Origin: Microbacterium dextranolyticum
Lineage (GTDB): Bacteria; Actinomycetota; Actinomycetes; Actinomycetales; Microbacteriaceae
Length of the DNA stretch: 64,000 nucleotides
Direction: 5' to 3'
Assembly: GCF_016907295.1 (NCBI RefSeq)
Contig: NZ_JAFBBR010000001.1
Span: 1,612,001 to 1,676,000 of the forward strand
Under the pieces are notes generated by a model that saw only the letters and a program-made list of their open reading frames with translations, did no database searches and was not told where the DNA came from. Below, piece after piece: positions 1 to 7,411 of this stretch (the stretch's first letter is position 1; every line of letters begins with the position of its first letter). The translations under genes and the position numbers were made by a program.

Positions 1-945
1 ATCTCGGGTGCCATCGCCGACCGCGCCCGTTTCGGATCGTGGATGATCTTCGCCTTCTTCTTCGCGACGATCGACTACTTCGCCGTCGCCGGCTGGGTGT
101 GGAACACCAACGGCTGGATCTTCAACCTGGGCACCACGTTCGGCTTCTCGACCGAGGTCATCGACTACGCCGGTGGCACCGCGGTCCACATCAACGCCGG
201 TGCTGCGGCTCTTGCGCTCGCCCTCGTCCTCGGCAAGCGCGTCGGCTTCCAGAAGGGCATCCACAAGCCGCACAACGTGCCGCTGGTGATGCTCGGCGCC
301 GCCATCCTCTGGTTCGGCTGGTTCGGCTTCAACGCCGGTGCCGCGGCTTTCTACGCTGCTCCCGAGGGCACGACGGGTGACATCCTCTCCGGCATCGCCG
401 GTGTCGGCTCGCCTGCCGGTCTCATCGTCCTGAACACCCTCGGCGCGACCGCAGCCGCCATCCTCGGCTGGGCGATCGTCGAGAAGCTGAAGGACGGCAA
501 GCCCACCGCCGTCGGTGCCGCGTCGGGTGCCGTCGCGGGTCTCGTCGCCATCACCCCCTCCTGCGCGAACCTCGCGCCCGGTTGGGCTCTGCTTCTCGGC
601 ATCATCGCCGGTGCGGTCTGCGCCCTGGCCGTCGAGCTCAAGTGGCGCCTCGGCTTCGACGACTCGCTCGACGTCGTCGGCGTCCACCTCGTCGGTGGCC
701 TCATCGGTACGCTCTACCTCGGCTTCTTCGCGACCGGCACCGGCCTGTTCGTCGGCGGCAATGCCGAGCAGCTGATCCTGCAGGCCGTGGCCGCCGTCAC
801 CGTCCTGGTCTTCTCCTTCGTCGTCGCCTACGTCCTCGGCCTCATCATCGAGAAGACGATCGGCTTCCGCGTCAAGAACGAGGACGAGATCGCCGGCATC
901 GACACCGTCGTCCACGGTGAAGAGGGCTACGCGCTGGTCGACTGA
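1..945 (+). CDS. amt: Ammonium transporter, Amt family (5' end missing)
   Basis: Trimeric inner-membrane channel protein that moves ammonium/ammonia into the cell. The frame is already open at base 1, so the N-terminal third (start codon and first helices) lies outside the window; 314 codons remain. Visible are the Amt segment beginning ISGAIADRARF, the stretch AGGTAVHINAGAAAL with one of the two conserved pore histidines, the WFGWFGFNAG helix, and DDSLDVVGVHLVGGLIG with the second pore histidine. The C-terminal cytoplasmic tail ends in EGYALVD. A strong terminator follows directly, so this is the last gene of its transcript; a glnK partner, if any, is not downstream here. Identification is confident. 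Confidence 0.95.
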   Translation: MSGAIADRARFGSWMIFAFFFATIDYFAVAGWVWNTNGWIFNLGTTFGFSTEVIDYAGGTAVHINAGAAALALALVLGKRVGFQKGIHKPHNVPLVMLGAAILWFGWFGFNAGAAAFYAAPEGTTGDILSGIAGVGSPAGLIVLNTLGATAAAILGWAIVEKLKDGKPTAVGAASGAVAGLVAITPSCANLAPGWALLLGIIAGAVCALAVELKWRLGFDDSLDVVGVHLVGGLIGTLYLGFFATGTGLFVGGNAEQLILQAVAAVTVLVFSFVVAYVLGLIIEKTIGFRVKNEDEIAGIDTVVHGEEGYALVD

Positions 946-961
946 CCAGATCATCTCCACG

Positions 962-998
962 AGGAAGGGCGCCGGGTTCGCATCCGGCGCCCTTCCTT
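962..998 (+). terminator. Rho-independent-type terminator after amt
   Basis: A perfect 14-bp stem (962-975 with 984-997) closes an 8-nt loop and starts 17 nt after the amt stop. The T tract is short (CTTCCTTCG), as is usual in high-GC actinobacteria. Bases 1000-1188, up to the end of the convergent reductase/hydrolase gene, show nothing else I recognise. Confidence 0.75.
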
Positions 999-1188
999 CG
1001 TGCGCGCAACCGGAACCACCCGCCGATCGGAGCATATCCGCGGGATTCCCAGGGATGGCCGTCAGGGCTCTGCGGCATGGCCGGTCCGCAGCGCCCCCTC
1101 CTCTGGATGGAGGTGACCGCGGCGGGCCTCGCCACATCGTGCTCGCCTTTGCGACCCGAGTAGCGGATCCGGCGTCATAGTCCCGCCG

Positions 1189-3000
1189 TCACGCCATCGT
1201 TGCCGCCGTGTCGGTCGACGCCGCGAGCAGCTCGACGAGAGCACCGCTGTGGGTCAGCTGCGGATGGTGACCGGCGCCGGGCATCGAGATCAGCTCGACG
1301 TGCGGAAGTGACGCCAGCCGTTCGATCGCGTCCGGCGCGATCGGATCCTCGCTTCCGGTGATGATGCGGATCGGGCCGCGGAACCGTGGGAGTGCATCCT
1401 CGAGCTCGGTGCGCCAGCGTGGCGAGGCCGTACGGGCGAGGTGGGCGGCGACGCTCCGCGCACGGCCGCGCGTCAGGTCGCGCGCGCTGGATTCGAGAGC
1501 CGCTGCGCTCGCCTCCGACCCGGTCAGCCGGCGCGACAGTCGCGCCGGCCGGACACGTCGCAGGTAGGCGGATGCCACGCGCCGCACCCGGGCGAGCGTG
1601 CTCGGCGGGGTCTGTAGGAAGAACGGCGCGATGAGCGTGAGCGATCGGATTCGCGCCGGGAACCGGTCCGCGGCGGCGACCGCCGCAGCGGCTCCCAGGG
1701 AGTGCCCGATGAGGTCGACCGGACCCGTTCCGAGTACGGCGGGGATCCACCCGCTCCAGTCCTGAACACCCGAACCGCCGCTGAGTCCGAGCCCGGGCAG
1801 GTCGACGGCCCGCGCGCCGATGCCGGCCGCCACGTCGGCCCAGGTGTCCGCGTTGACGGGCAACCCGGGGAGGATCACCTGACGCGACCCGGGGACGCCC
1901 AGCTCGAACGTCCTCAGGCCGCCGGCGTCGACGAATCGACGGTCGTCCGCCGGACGCGCCCCGAACCGACGCGCGGCCAGATGTTCGGCCCAGCGTTCGA
2001 GCGACACGTGCACATCCGGCATCCGGATGCCGTGGCGGTCGGCTAGCTCGATCGCGGGGGCCGTCGGATACCGGTCCGCGGACATGAAGCCGAGGGTCTC
2101 GGGGTCGGCCCGGGTGATCCACTGCGGCAGTCGTCTGATCACGCCGACCGGCATCCGCACCCGCGGGACCTTGGCGCCGAGGTGCCGGCCCACGTGCGTG
2201 AGCAGATCCGGCAGCGGTGGGGTGGCGTCGTCGAGCACCCAGTAGGCCATGCCTGCGGCGGCCGGATCGACCGCCGCTGCCGCCATGAACGCGGCCAGGT
2301 AGTCGACCGTGACGACGGGGAGGAACGTCGTCTCGTCGCCCGGCAGCGCCGCGACGGTGCCGTTCCAGAGCTGTTCGATCGTGTCGGCCAGTCCGATGTG
2401 CTGGTCGGACTCTCCGGTCGCGCTGTCGCCGATCACGCTGGCGGGGTTCACGATCGTCCACGGGATCCCGCGCTCCGCGGCGAGCGCGTGGAAGATGGCA
2501 TCCGATTCGACCTTCGAGGCTTCGTAGGCGCCGAGCTCCCGGTAGACCTCGGCACGGTGGTCCTCCGACCAGGGAACGGCGGCCGGGTCCTGTCCGCCGA
2601 CGCGGTAGCCCGAGATGTAAACGACGCGCTGCAGCCGGGGGAGCTCTGCCGCGAAGCCGACGAGCCTCTCGACGATGCCGACGTTCGCGGTGCGCGCCTC
2701 GTGGGAGGTCATTCCGAACCGGTACGACCCGGCGCAGTTGTGGATCTCGGTGACGGACGAGAACGCCGACGGGTCGCCCGCGACGAGCTCGGGCGCCTCG
2801 AAGTCGACGATCGTCGTGCGGATACTCCGGGTCAGGCCGTGCTCGCTGAGCCAGTGTTCGACGCGCGCTGCGGACTCGGCGGTCCGCACGGCCGCGGTGA
2901 CACTCGCACCTGCCCGGGCCAGAGCCAGGATGAGGTGTCGGCCCACCAGTCCCGAGGCGCCGAAGACCAGGGCGTGGCGCGAGCCGTTGTCGCGCGTCAT
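1189..3000 (-). CDS. Fusion of NAD(P)-dependent extended SDR reductase and alpha/beta hydrolase
   Basis: A 603-residue two-enzyme protein. The N-terminal half (about residues 1-330) is a Rossmann-fold extended short-chain reductase/epimerase: GASGLVGRH is the dinucleotide loop near residue 14 and YEASK is the YxxxK catalytic pair. The C-terminal half (about 375-603) is an alpha/beta hydrolase with nucleophile elbow GHSLGAA, acid loop GSEDPIAPDA and catalytic histidine in GAGHHPQ. The ATG at 3000 was chosen because the frame further upstream is arginine-rich non-coding-like sequence and this ATG overlaps the tetR stop by 4 nt, indicating translational coupling. Substrates are unknown; reductive and ester/lactone-hydrolysing steps on one lipid or xenobiotic are an inference only. 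Confidence 0.85.
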   Translation of the reverse strand: MTRDNGSRHALVFGASGLVGRHLILALARAGASVTAAVRTAESAARVEHWLSEHGLTRSIRTTIVDFEAPELVAGDPSAFSSVTEIHNCAGSYRFGMTSHEARTANVGIVERLVGFAAELPRLQRVVYISGYRVGGQDPAAVPWSEDHRAEVYRELGAYEASKVESDAIFHALAAERGIPWTIVNPASVIGDSATGESDQHIGLADTIEQLWNGTVAALPGDETTFLPVVTVDYLAAFMAAAAVDPAAAGMAYWVLDDATPPLPDLLTHVGRHLGAKVPRVRMPVGVIRRLPQWITRADPETLGFMSADRYPTAPAIELADRHGIRMPDVHVSLERWAEHLAARRFGARPADDRRFVDAGGLRTFELGVPGSRQVILPGLPVNADTWADVAAGIGARAVDLPGLGLSGGSGVQDWSGWIPAVLGTGPVDLIGHSLGAAAAVAAADRFPARIRSLTLIAPFFLQTPPSTLARVRRVASAYLRRVRPARLSRRLTGSEASAAALESSARDLTRGRARSVAAHLARTASPRWRTELEDALPRFRGPIRIITGSEDPIAPDAIERLASLPHVELISMPGAGHHPQLTHSGALVELLAASTDTAATMA

Positions 3001-3596
3001 CGAGCGGTCTCCGCGGGCCGGCAGCGCTGCTCGATGAGCTGCGCCACGACCTCGGCTGCCGAAGCCAGCGGCTGGGTGCTCCGCAGGGCGCGCGACACGA
3101 TCACGGCGCCCTCGATCGTCGAGACCACGACGGTGGCCAGGGTGCGAGCCTCCGCGCCGTCGACGCCGCCGGCTTCGAGGAGGGCGGCCGTGGGGGAGAT
3201 CCACGACTCGAAGGCCGTGGCGCACGCCTGTCGCAACCGCTCGCTCTCCGCACCCATCTCCAGGGCGACGACGGAGACCGGGCATCCCCACCGGAAGTCG
3301 CTCTCACCGACGATCGTCGACAGGGCGTCGATCACGGCGCGTGCGGCCCCGGCCGCGCTGTCGGTCGAGCGTGCGGCCTGAGCGATGAGCGCCTCGAACT
3401 GCGTCGCCGCGAGGTCGACCGCCGCGACGCCGAGGCCCTCCTTGCCGTCGGGGAAGTGGAAGTAGAGCGATCCCTTCGGGGCGGCGGCGTGTTCGACCAC
3501 GGCGTTCAGGCCGGTCCCGCTGTAGCCGCTCGTCTGGATGAGCTCGAGCATGGATGCTGCGAGCCGTGACCGCGTGAGGTCTCCTTTGGATGTCAT
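2997..3596 (-). CDS. TetR family regulator (YxaF/LmrA-like)
   Basis: 199-residue one-component repressor. The N-terminal helix-turn-helix spans roughly residues 8-52, with GTGLNAVVEHAAAPKGSLYFHF as the recognition region (it matches the TetR pattern YYHF/YFHF at the end of helix 3). The remaining ligand-binding domain resembles the LmrA/YxaF subgroup, including GCPVSVVALE. It is co-transcribed with, and overlaps by 4 nt, the downstream SDR-hydrolase, so it most likely represses its own operon and responds to a compound that the fusion enzyme handles. A palindromic site lies just before its start codon. Confidence 0.9.
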   Translation of the reverse strand: MTSKGDLTRSRLAASMLELIQTSGYSGTGLNAVVEHAAAPKGSLYFHFPDGKEGLGVAAVDLAATQFEALIAQAARSTDSAAGAARAVIDALSTIVGESDFRWGCPVSVVALEMGAESERLRQACATAFESWISPTAALLEAGGVDGAEARTLATVVVSTIEGAVIVSRALRSTQPLASAAEVVAQLIEQRCRPAETAR

Positions 3597-3604
3597 GCAT
3601 CAAT

Positions 3605-3620
3605 AATAGACCGGTCGTCA
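3605..3620. promoter_or_regulatory. Probable TetR operator in an AT-rich promoter
   Basis: The 8-bp perfect palindrome GACCGGTC (3609-3616) sits 13 nt before the tetR ATG inside a conspicuously AT-rich patch (3598-3631), which is rare in this genome. On the minus strand TATTAT overlaps it as a candidate -10 box. AGACCGGTCT-type sites are used by LmrA/YxaF-like TetR proteins, so autoregulation is a reasonable inference. Confidence 0.6.
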
Positions 3621-3677
3621 TAATTACTTTTCGCCCGCGGATGGATGGGGGATCGCAATACGGACCGGGGGCATCGA

Positions 3678-3683
3678 TAGGGT
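3678..3683 (+). promoter_or_regulatory. -10 box for a leaderless pemK-like transcript
   Basis: TAGGGT ends 6 nt before the ATG at 3690, a spacing that would place transcription start on or next to the A of the start codon. No Shine-Dalgarno sequence is present, in keeping with a leaderless message. Confidence 0.5.
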
Positions 3684-3689
3684 GGCGAC

Positions 3690-4277
3690 ATGGCCGCACG
3701 CAACCAGAACGGGTCGCTCTTCGGACTGCTCAAGGGTCTCGTCGCCGCGATCACCGGCGGGACACGCGCCGTCGACGACCGGGCGGCGGCGGGGGTGCGC
3801 CGCACGACGCGGACATCGGATGCTGCGGCATCCACCGCCACACTCTCACCGGGACAGGCCGGAGCGACCGCGACCCGTGAGATCGACCCGCCGGGCCGCG
3901 GCGGTCTGCGCATCTCGTACGCCCCCGCGCGCGACGGCGATCCGGATGCCGGCGAGGTGGTGTGGACCTGGGTGCCCTACGCCGAGAACGACGGACGCGG
4001 CAAGGATCGCCCCGTGCTCGTCATCGGCCGGGAGAGCGCCGAGCGCGTCTACGCTGTGCGGCTGACCAGCAAGGCCCACGACGGCGACCGCGATTTCCTG
4101 CCGATCGGCCCGGGGCCGTGGGACGGGCAGGGGCGTCCGTCGTGGATCGATATCGAGCAGCTGTACAGCGTGCATGCGCGGGGGATGCGACGCGAGGCCG
4201 CGGCATTGGATCGCAACAGCTTCGGGGCCGTCGCGGCCGCGCTGCGGGCTCGCTACGGCTGGGTCACCGAGGTGTGA
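3690..4277 (+). CDS. PemK/MazF-like type II toxin-family protein, solitary
   Basis: 195 residues. The first ~65 are low-complexity linker; the PemK-like beta-barrel begins near GEVVWTWVPYAENDGRGKDRPVLVIG, the family signature in which the GR-DRP loop shapes the RNA-binding face. The C-terminal part (SWIDIEQLYSVHARGMRREAAALD) resembles long actinobacterial members. There is no small antitoxin gene next to it: upstream is the divergent tetR operon and downstream a membrane protein. In actinobacteria such solitary long copies are common and may be regulatory or housekeeping RNases rather than addiction modules; the toxic activity is not shown by the sequence. Confidence 0.8.
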   Translation: MAARNQNGSLFGLLKGLVAAITGGTRAVDDRAAAGVRRTTRTSDAAASTATLSPGQAGATATREIDPPGRGGLRISYAPARDGDPDAGEVVWTWVPYAENDGRGKDRPVLVIGRESAERVYAVRLTSKAHDGDRDFLPIGPGPWDGQGRPSWIDIEQLYSVHARGMRREAAALDRNSFGAVAAALRARYGWVTEV

Positions 4278-4290
4278 GGTCGACGACGCC

Positions 4291-5700
4291 GTGACATCGT
4301 CGGCGGAGTCGATGCGGCGGCCCGCGAAGTCCGCCGTGGGCGCGGGCAGGGGGCTGGCTTTGCGGCGAGGAGCGCTCGCCCTGCTGGCGACGGCCATCGT
4401 CGTCGGGGTGATCCTGGCGGTCGACCCCGAACCGGCCCCGGTCATGCTGGGCATCTCGTTGGCGTCTTCGCTCAGTCGCAGCCAGTTCGAGAGGGATGCG
4501 CGAGGGCGCGTCGAGGCGCTCGTGCTCCTCCCCGTGCTCGGCCTGGTGACGATGGGGCTCGGCGTGCTGCTGCACGACGTGTTCTGGGCGGGCGCCGCGG
4601 TCTACGTCGTCGCGCTCGTGGGAGCCACGCTCGTGCGGCGCTTCGGCGAGATCGGGCGTCGCATCAGCGCGATCGCCGGCACACCGCTGCTCGCGGTCCT
4701 GTTCCTGCCCGCGGGGGCTGGTGCTGATCACGGCCCCGTGCTCGCGATCGTCGAACCGCTGCTCATCTCCGTGCTCGCCTGGACCGTCGTGACGATCGTC
4801 CAGCTGCCGGTTCGCGTGCGTGGGAGCGATGCGCAGCGCCGCCGTCTCTCCACGGCGGCCTCTCCTGGCGTCGCCGGAGGCGCGGCGGCTCATCCGTCGG
4901 CGGAGCGCCCGGGGGCGCGCCCGCCGGCGCGCCGCCTCTCCGCGACGACACGGATGGCCGTTCAGGTCGGCGTCGCCGCGACGGCGGCGTTCGTCGTGGG
5001 CGTGGCGGGGTTCGGCTCGCACTGGGCGTGGGTCGTGCTCAGCACCGTGATCGTCGCCTATCTGCCGCGCGGACGCGCCGACGCCGTGAGCAAGGGTGTG
5101 CACCGATTCGTCGGCGCCGCCGCCGGGTCGCTCGTCGCGCTCGTTCCCTTGAGCGTCGCGCCCGGCTTCGAGCCCCTGATCGTGGCATGCATCCTGACGG
5201 CCGTCGGCATCGGCATCCTTCTGCGCGAGGTGAGCTACGCGGTATGGGCATTCGGTGTCACCGTCGCGCTGACGCTGCTCGAACGGCTCGGAGGACAGCC
5301 CACGCCGCTGATCGGGATGCGGCTCGTCGAGATCGGCGTCGGCGTCGCGATCGGCCTGCTGGCGGTGTGCGTCATCCTGCCGATACGCACCACGGACGTG
5401 GTGCGTGCCCGGCTGGTGCCGGTTCTCGCCGCCGTCGGAACGGCTGGCCGCCGTCACTCCGCACGAGCGCGCGAGGGCGGAACGACGCATCACCGTGGGG
5501 CTGCGCGGGTGCTGATCCGTCGAGCCCCGCCCGAGGCCGTGCTCTGGGCAAGCGATGCGCACGTCATCGCGGCTGCGGCGATCGACGGGCCCGCGCCGGG
5601 CGCCGGAGCGCTGCGGCGGGCGCTCGGCGACGCGCGCCGTGCACTCGGCACGCCCGCGGCTCTCGGCGAGGCTCTGCGCCGTGCGGCCCGAGCCTCCTGA
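4291..5700 (+). CDS. FUSC-family integral membrane protein
   Basis: 469 residues with two hydrophobic blocks. The first (about 30-175) carries helices such as ALALLATAIVVGVILAV; the second (about 235-370) begins MAVQVGVAATAAFVVGVAG and continues SHWAWVVLSTVIVAYLPRGRADAVSKGVHRFVGAAAGSLVALV, the FUSC signature found in aromatic-acid efflux (AaeB) and fusaric-acid resistance proteins. The cytoplasmic tail (about 390-469) is Arg/Ala-rich. I chose GTG 4291 because GAGGT lies a suitable distance upstream; the ATG at 4312 has a Shine-Dalgarno spaced too closely. It lies 13 nt after the pemK-like gene and may be co-transcribed. Substrate unknown. Confidence 0.75.
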   Translation: MTSSAESMRRPAKSAVGAGRGLALRRGALALLATAIVVGVILAVDPEPAPVMLGISLASSLSRSQFERDARGRVEALVLLPVLGLVTMGLGVLLHDVFWAGAAVYVVALVGATLVRRFGEIGRRISAIAGTPLLAVLFLPAGAGADHGPVLAIVEPLLISVLAWTVVTIVQLPVRVRGSDAQRRRLSTAASPGVAGGAAAHPSAERPGARPPARRLSATTRMAVQVGVAATAAFVVGVAGFGSHWAWVVLSTVIVAYLPRGRADAVSKGVHRFVGAAAGSLVALVPLSVAPGFEPLIVACILTAVGIGILLREVSYAVWAFGVTVALTLLERLGGQPTPLIGMRLVEIGVGVAIGLLAVCVILPIRTTDVVRARLVPVLAAVGTAGRRHSARAREGGTTHHRGAARVLIRRAPPEAVLWASDAHVIAAAAIDGPAPGAGALRRALGDARRALGTPAALGEALRRAARAS

Positions 5701-5746
5701 CGGCGAGCATCGCGGTGGAGGCGGCGCGGCCTACCCTGAACGCGAG

Positions 5747-5774
5747 AAGGCCCCCGGTCGAAACCGAGGGCCTT
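5747..5774 (-). terminator. Terminator hairpin for tRNA-Val(CAC)
   Basis: AAGGCCC (5747-5753) pairs with GGGCCTT (5768-5774), with further inner pairing. It lies 7 nt beyond the 3' end of the minus-strand tRNA-Val gene and also falls shortly after the FUSC gene stop, so it may act in both directions. Confidence 0.6.
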
Positions 5775-5781
5775 GTGTCGG

Positions 5782-5854
5782 TGGGCGATACCAGACTCGA
5801 ACTGATGACCTCTTCCGTGTGAAGGAAGCGCGCTACCAACTGCGCCAATCGCCC
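5782..5854 (-). tRNA. tRNA-Val (CAC)
   Basis: 73-nt cloverleaf. Acceptor arm GGGCGAT/ATCGCCC, T arm with GTTCGAGTC, anticodon stem CTTCC/GGAAG and loop TTCACAC, giving anticodon CAC for GTG valine codons. The 3' CCA is not fully encoded. It faces away from the three-tRNA cluster that begins 160 bp further on. Confidence 0.95.
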
Positions 5855-5954
5855 GTGGCCGCGAGGGCCGACACACGATGCTACCCGATGCGTGGCCCCG
5901 GCGACGAATCGAGTGCCGAGCGAACGGCGAGACACGCGCGGGCTGCACTCGGTT

Positions 5955-5982
5955 TTGCGATGTCCCGAATCTGGGCTAAAGT
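5955..5982 (+). promoter_or_regulatory. Promoter of the Gly-Cys-Val tRNA cluster
   Basis: TTGCGA (5955-5960) and TAAAGT (5977-5982) with a 16-bp spacer form a near-consensus housekeeping sigma promoter, with the start expected about 25 nt before tRNA-Gly. The rest of 5855-6013 shows nothing recognisable. Confidence 0.6.
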
Positions 5983-6013
5983 CGATCAAGTTCCCGGGGC
6001 AACCAGGGAGCAC

Positions 6014-6086
6014 GCGGATGTAGCGCAGTTGGTAGCGCATAACCTTGCCAAGGTTAGGGTCGCGAGTTCGAGTCTCGTCATCCGCT
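6014..6086 (+). tRNA. tRNA-Gly (GCC)
   Basis: 73-nt cloverleaf with acceptor GCGGATG/CATCCGC, anticodon stem TAACC/GGTTA and loop TTGCCAA, giving anticodon GCC. First of a three-tRNA transcript. Confidence 0.95.
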
Positions 6087-6149
6087 CGAGTGCAGGTGTC
6101 TTCCCAGGTCTGAACCTGGGCTGATTCCGACACGTGGGTCGAACCACAT

Positions 6150-6220
6150 GGTGGCGTGGCCGAGCGGCTAGGCACCGGCCTGCAAAGCCGTTTACACGGG
6201 TTCGAATCCCGTCGCCACCT
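6150..6220 (+). tRNA. tRNA-Cys (GCA)
   Basis: 71-nt cloverleaf with acceptor GGTGGCG/CGCCACC, loop CTGCAAA (anticodon GCA) and T arm GGGTTCGAATCCC. The outermost anticodon-stem pair is a C-T mismatch as I read it. Second in the cluster. Confidence 0.94.
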
Positions 6221-6246
6221 CGCTCATAACTGAACAGCCTGTATAG

Positions 6247-6318
6247 GCGCGATTGGCGCAGCGGTAGCGCGCTTCCCTGACACGGAAGAGGTCACTGGTT
6301 CGATCCCAGTATCGCGCA
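6247..6318 (+). tRNA. tRNA-Val (GAC)
   Basis: 72-nt cloverleaf with acceptor GCGCGAT/ATCGCGC, anticodon stem CTTCC/GGAAG and loop CTGACAC, giving anticodon GAC for GTC/GTT. It is related to the minus-strand tRNA-Val(CAC) 400 bp away, which has the same anticodon stem. Third in the cluster, followed at once by a terminator. Confidence 0.95.
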
Positions 6319-6323
6319 CCGAG

Positions 6324-6350
6324 AAACCCCCGGTATCCCCGGGGGTTTTT
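6324..6350 (+). terminator. Strong intrinsic terminator of the tRNA cluster
   Basis: A perfect 10-bp stem (6324-6333 with 6339-6348) with a 5-nt loop TATCC, ending in a run of five T residues. It begins 5 nt after tRNA-Val(GAC). Confidence 0.9.
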
Positions 6351-6409
6351 GCGTTTCACGGAGCATGGGATGATCGGCTCGTCGGAGCAGAGAAGTGGAA
6401 GGAACGATC

Positions 6410-6811
6410 ATGTCGGAGAAGCCGACCGCTCTGTTCGTCTGCGTGCACAACGCCGGTCGTTCGCAGATGGCCGCCGGATTCCTCGAGGCGATCGCGGGCG
6501 ATCGCGTCCGCGTGCGTTCCGCGGGCAGCGAACCGGCAGACACCCTCAACCCCGTCGCGGTGCAGGCGATGGCCGAGGAAGGCATCGACATCGCGACCCG
6601 CACGCCCGCGGTCCTCACCGGCGACGCGGTCGCCGATTCCGACGTCGTGATCACGATGGGATGCGGCGACGCCTGTCCGTTCTTCCCCGGCAAACGCTAC
6701 GAGGACTGGAAGCTCGACGATCCGGCAGGCCAGGGGATCGAGGCGGTCCGCGGCATCCGCGACGACATCCGTCGCCGCATCGAAGCACTCGTCGACGAAC
6801 TCGGCGTCTGA
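6410..6811 (+). CDS. arsC: Arsenate reductase, low-molecular-weight phosphatase fold
   Basis: 133-residue cytoplasmic enzyme reducing arsenate to arsenite for export. The active-site loop CVHNAGRSQ (near residue 10) matches CX5R-type LMW phosphatase reductases, and MGCGDACPFFPGKRYEDWKL carries further cysteines and the acid loop (DDPAGQG). The sequence resembles the corynebacterial and mycobacterial single-domain ArsC that uses mycothiol/mycoredoxin, which is an inference from family. The ATG at 6410 was chosen over an in-frame one 15 nt upstream because GGAAGGA lies at proper distance before it. No arsR neighbour is present; an ArsB/NhaD-type transporter lies 600 bp downstream on the other strand. 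Confidence 0.9.
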   Translation: MSEKPTALFVCVHNAGRSQMAAGFLEAIAGDRVRVRSAGSEPADTLNPVAVQAMAEEGIDIATRTPAVLTGDAVADSDVVITMGCGDACPFFPGKRYEDWKLDDPAGQGIEAVRGIRDDIRRRIEALVDELGV

Positions 6812-6866
6812 GACCCGCGGGATCACGCCCCTCCCTGCCGACTCGGCTGAGCGTTAGGCTCGCGCC

Positions 6867-7376
6867 ATGGCCCATCTCGTGCTCACGGTCGTCGGAGACG
6901 ACCGGTCCGGACTCGTCCGCGCCCTCGCCGATACGATCGCCGCGCACGAGGGCAACTGGCAGCAGAGCGAACTCGCCGAGCTCGCGGGCGCGTTCGCGGG
7001 AATCGTTCTGGTCGACGTTCCCGATGACAGGGTCGCCGACCTCTCGACGGCGCTGCGCGGTCTCGACGGGCTTCTGCGGATCACGACGCACGACGCTCGC
7101 GCCGCGCACTCAGCAGCGCCCGTGTCGTCCGTCTCGTTCACGGTTCTGGGCAACGATCGCCCGGGAATCGTCCGCGACGTGACCGCTGTGGTCGCCGCGC
7201 ACTCGCTCGGTATCGACACGTTCCGCAGTCGTACCCTCGAGGCGCCGATGAGTGGCGGAACGCTCTTCGAAGCCGCCGTCACGGTGCGACTCGCGGCCGA
7301 GACGGATGCCGCGGCGCTGGCGACAGCGCTCGAGGACCTCGCGGGTGAGATCCAGGTCGACGTCACCCTCGACTGA
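6867..7376 (+). CDS. Tandem ACT-domain protein, GcvR-like
   Basis: 169 residues made of two ACT domains: residues 1-80 start HLVLTVVGDDRSGLVRALADTIAAHEGNW, and residues about 90-169 start VSFTVLGNDRPGIVRDVTAVVAAHSLGID. The G-DRPGI/DRSGL turns are the ligand-binding loops of ACT domains. Arrangement and length match GcvR-type regulators, which sense amino acids (glycine in E. coli), though no glycine-cleavage gene is nearby, so the ligand is unknown. TAGGCT at 6855-6860 ends 6 nt before the ATG and no Shine-Dalgarno is visible, suggesting a leaderless message. Confidence 0.8.
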   Translation: MAHLVLTVVGDDRSGLVRALADTIAAHEGNWQQSELAELAGAFAGIVLVDVPDDRVADLSTALRGLDGLLRITTHDARAAHSAAPVSSVSFTVLGNDRPGIVRDVTAVVAAHSLGIDTFRSRTLEAPMSGGTLFEAAVTVRLAAETDAAALATALEDLAGEIQVDVTLD

Positions 7377-7383
7377 CCGGCGC

Positions 7384-7409
7384 GGCGGCGTCGACCGGCG
7401 GTCGCCGCC
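7384..7409. terminator. Possible bidirectional terminator hairpin
   Basis: GGCGGCG (7384-7390) pairs with CGCCGCC (7403-7409), with the inner CGACC/GGTCG extending the stem. It lies between convergent genes. There is no T run, so support is moderate only. Confidence 0.4.
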
Positions 7410-7411
7410 CC

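Noticed and set aside
5782..6318. Integration site for a mobile element at the tRNA cluster
   Set aside because: No integrase, no partial tRNA repeat at any distance in the window, and flanking genes are ordinary.
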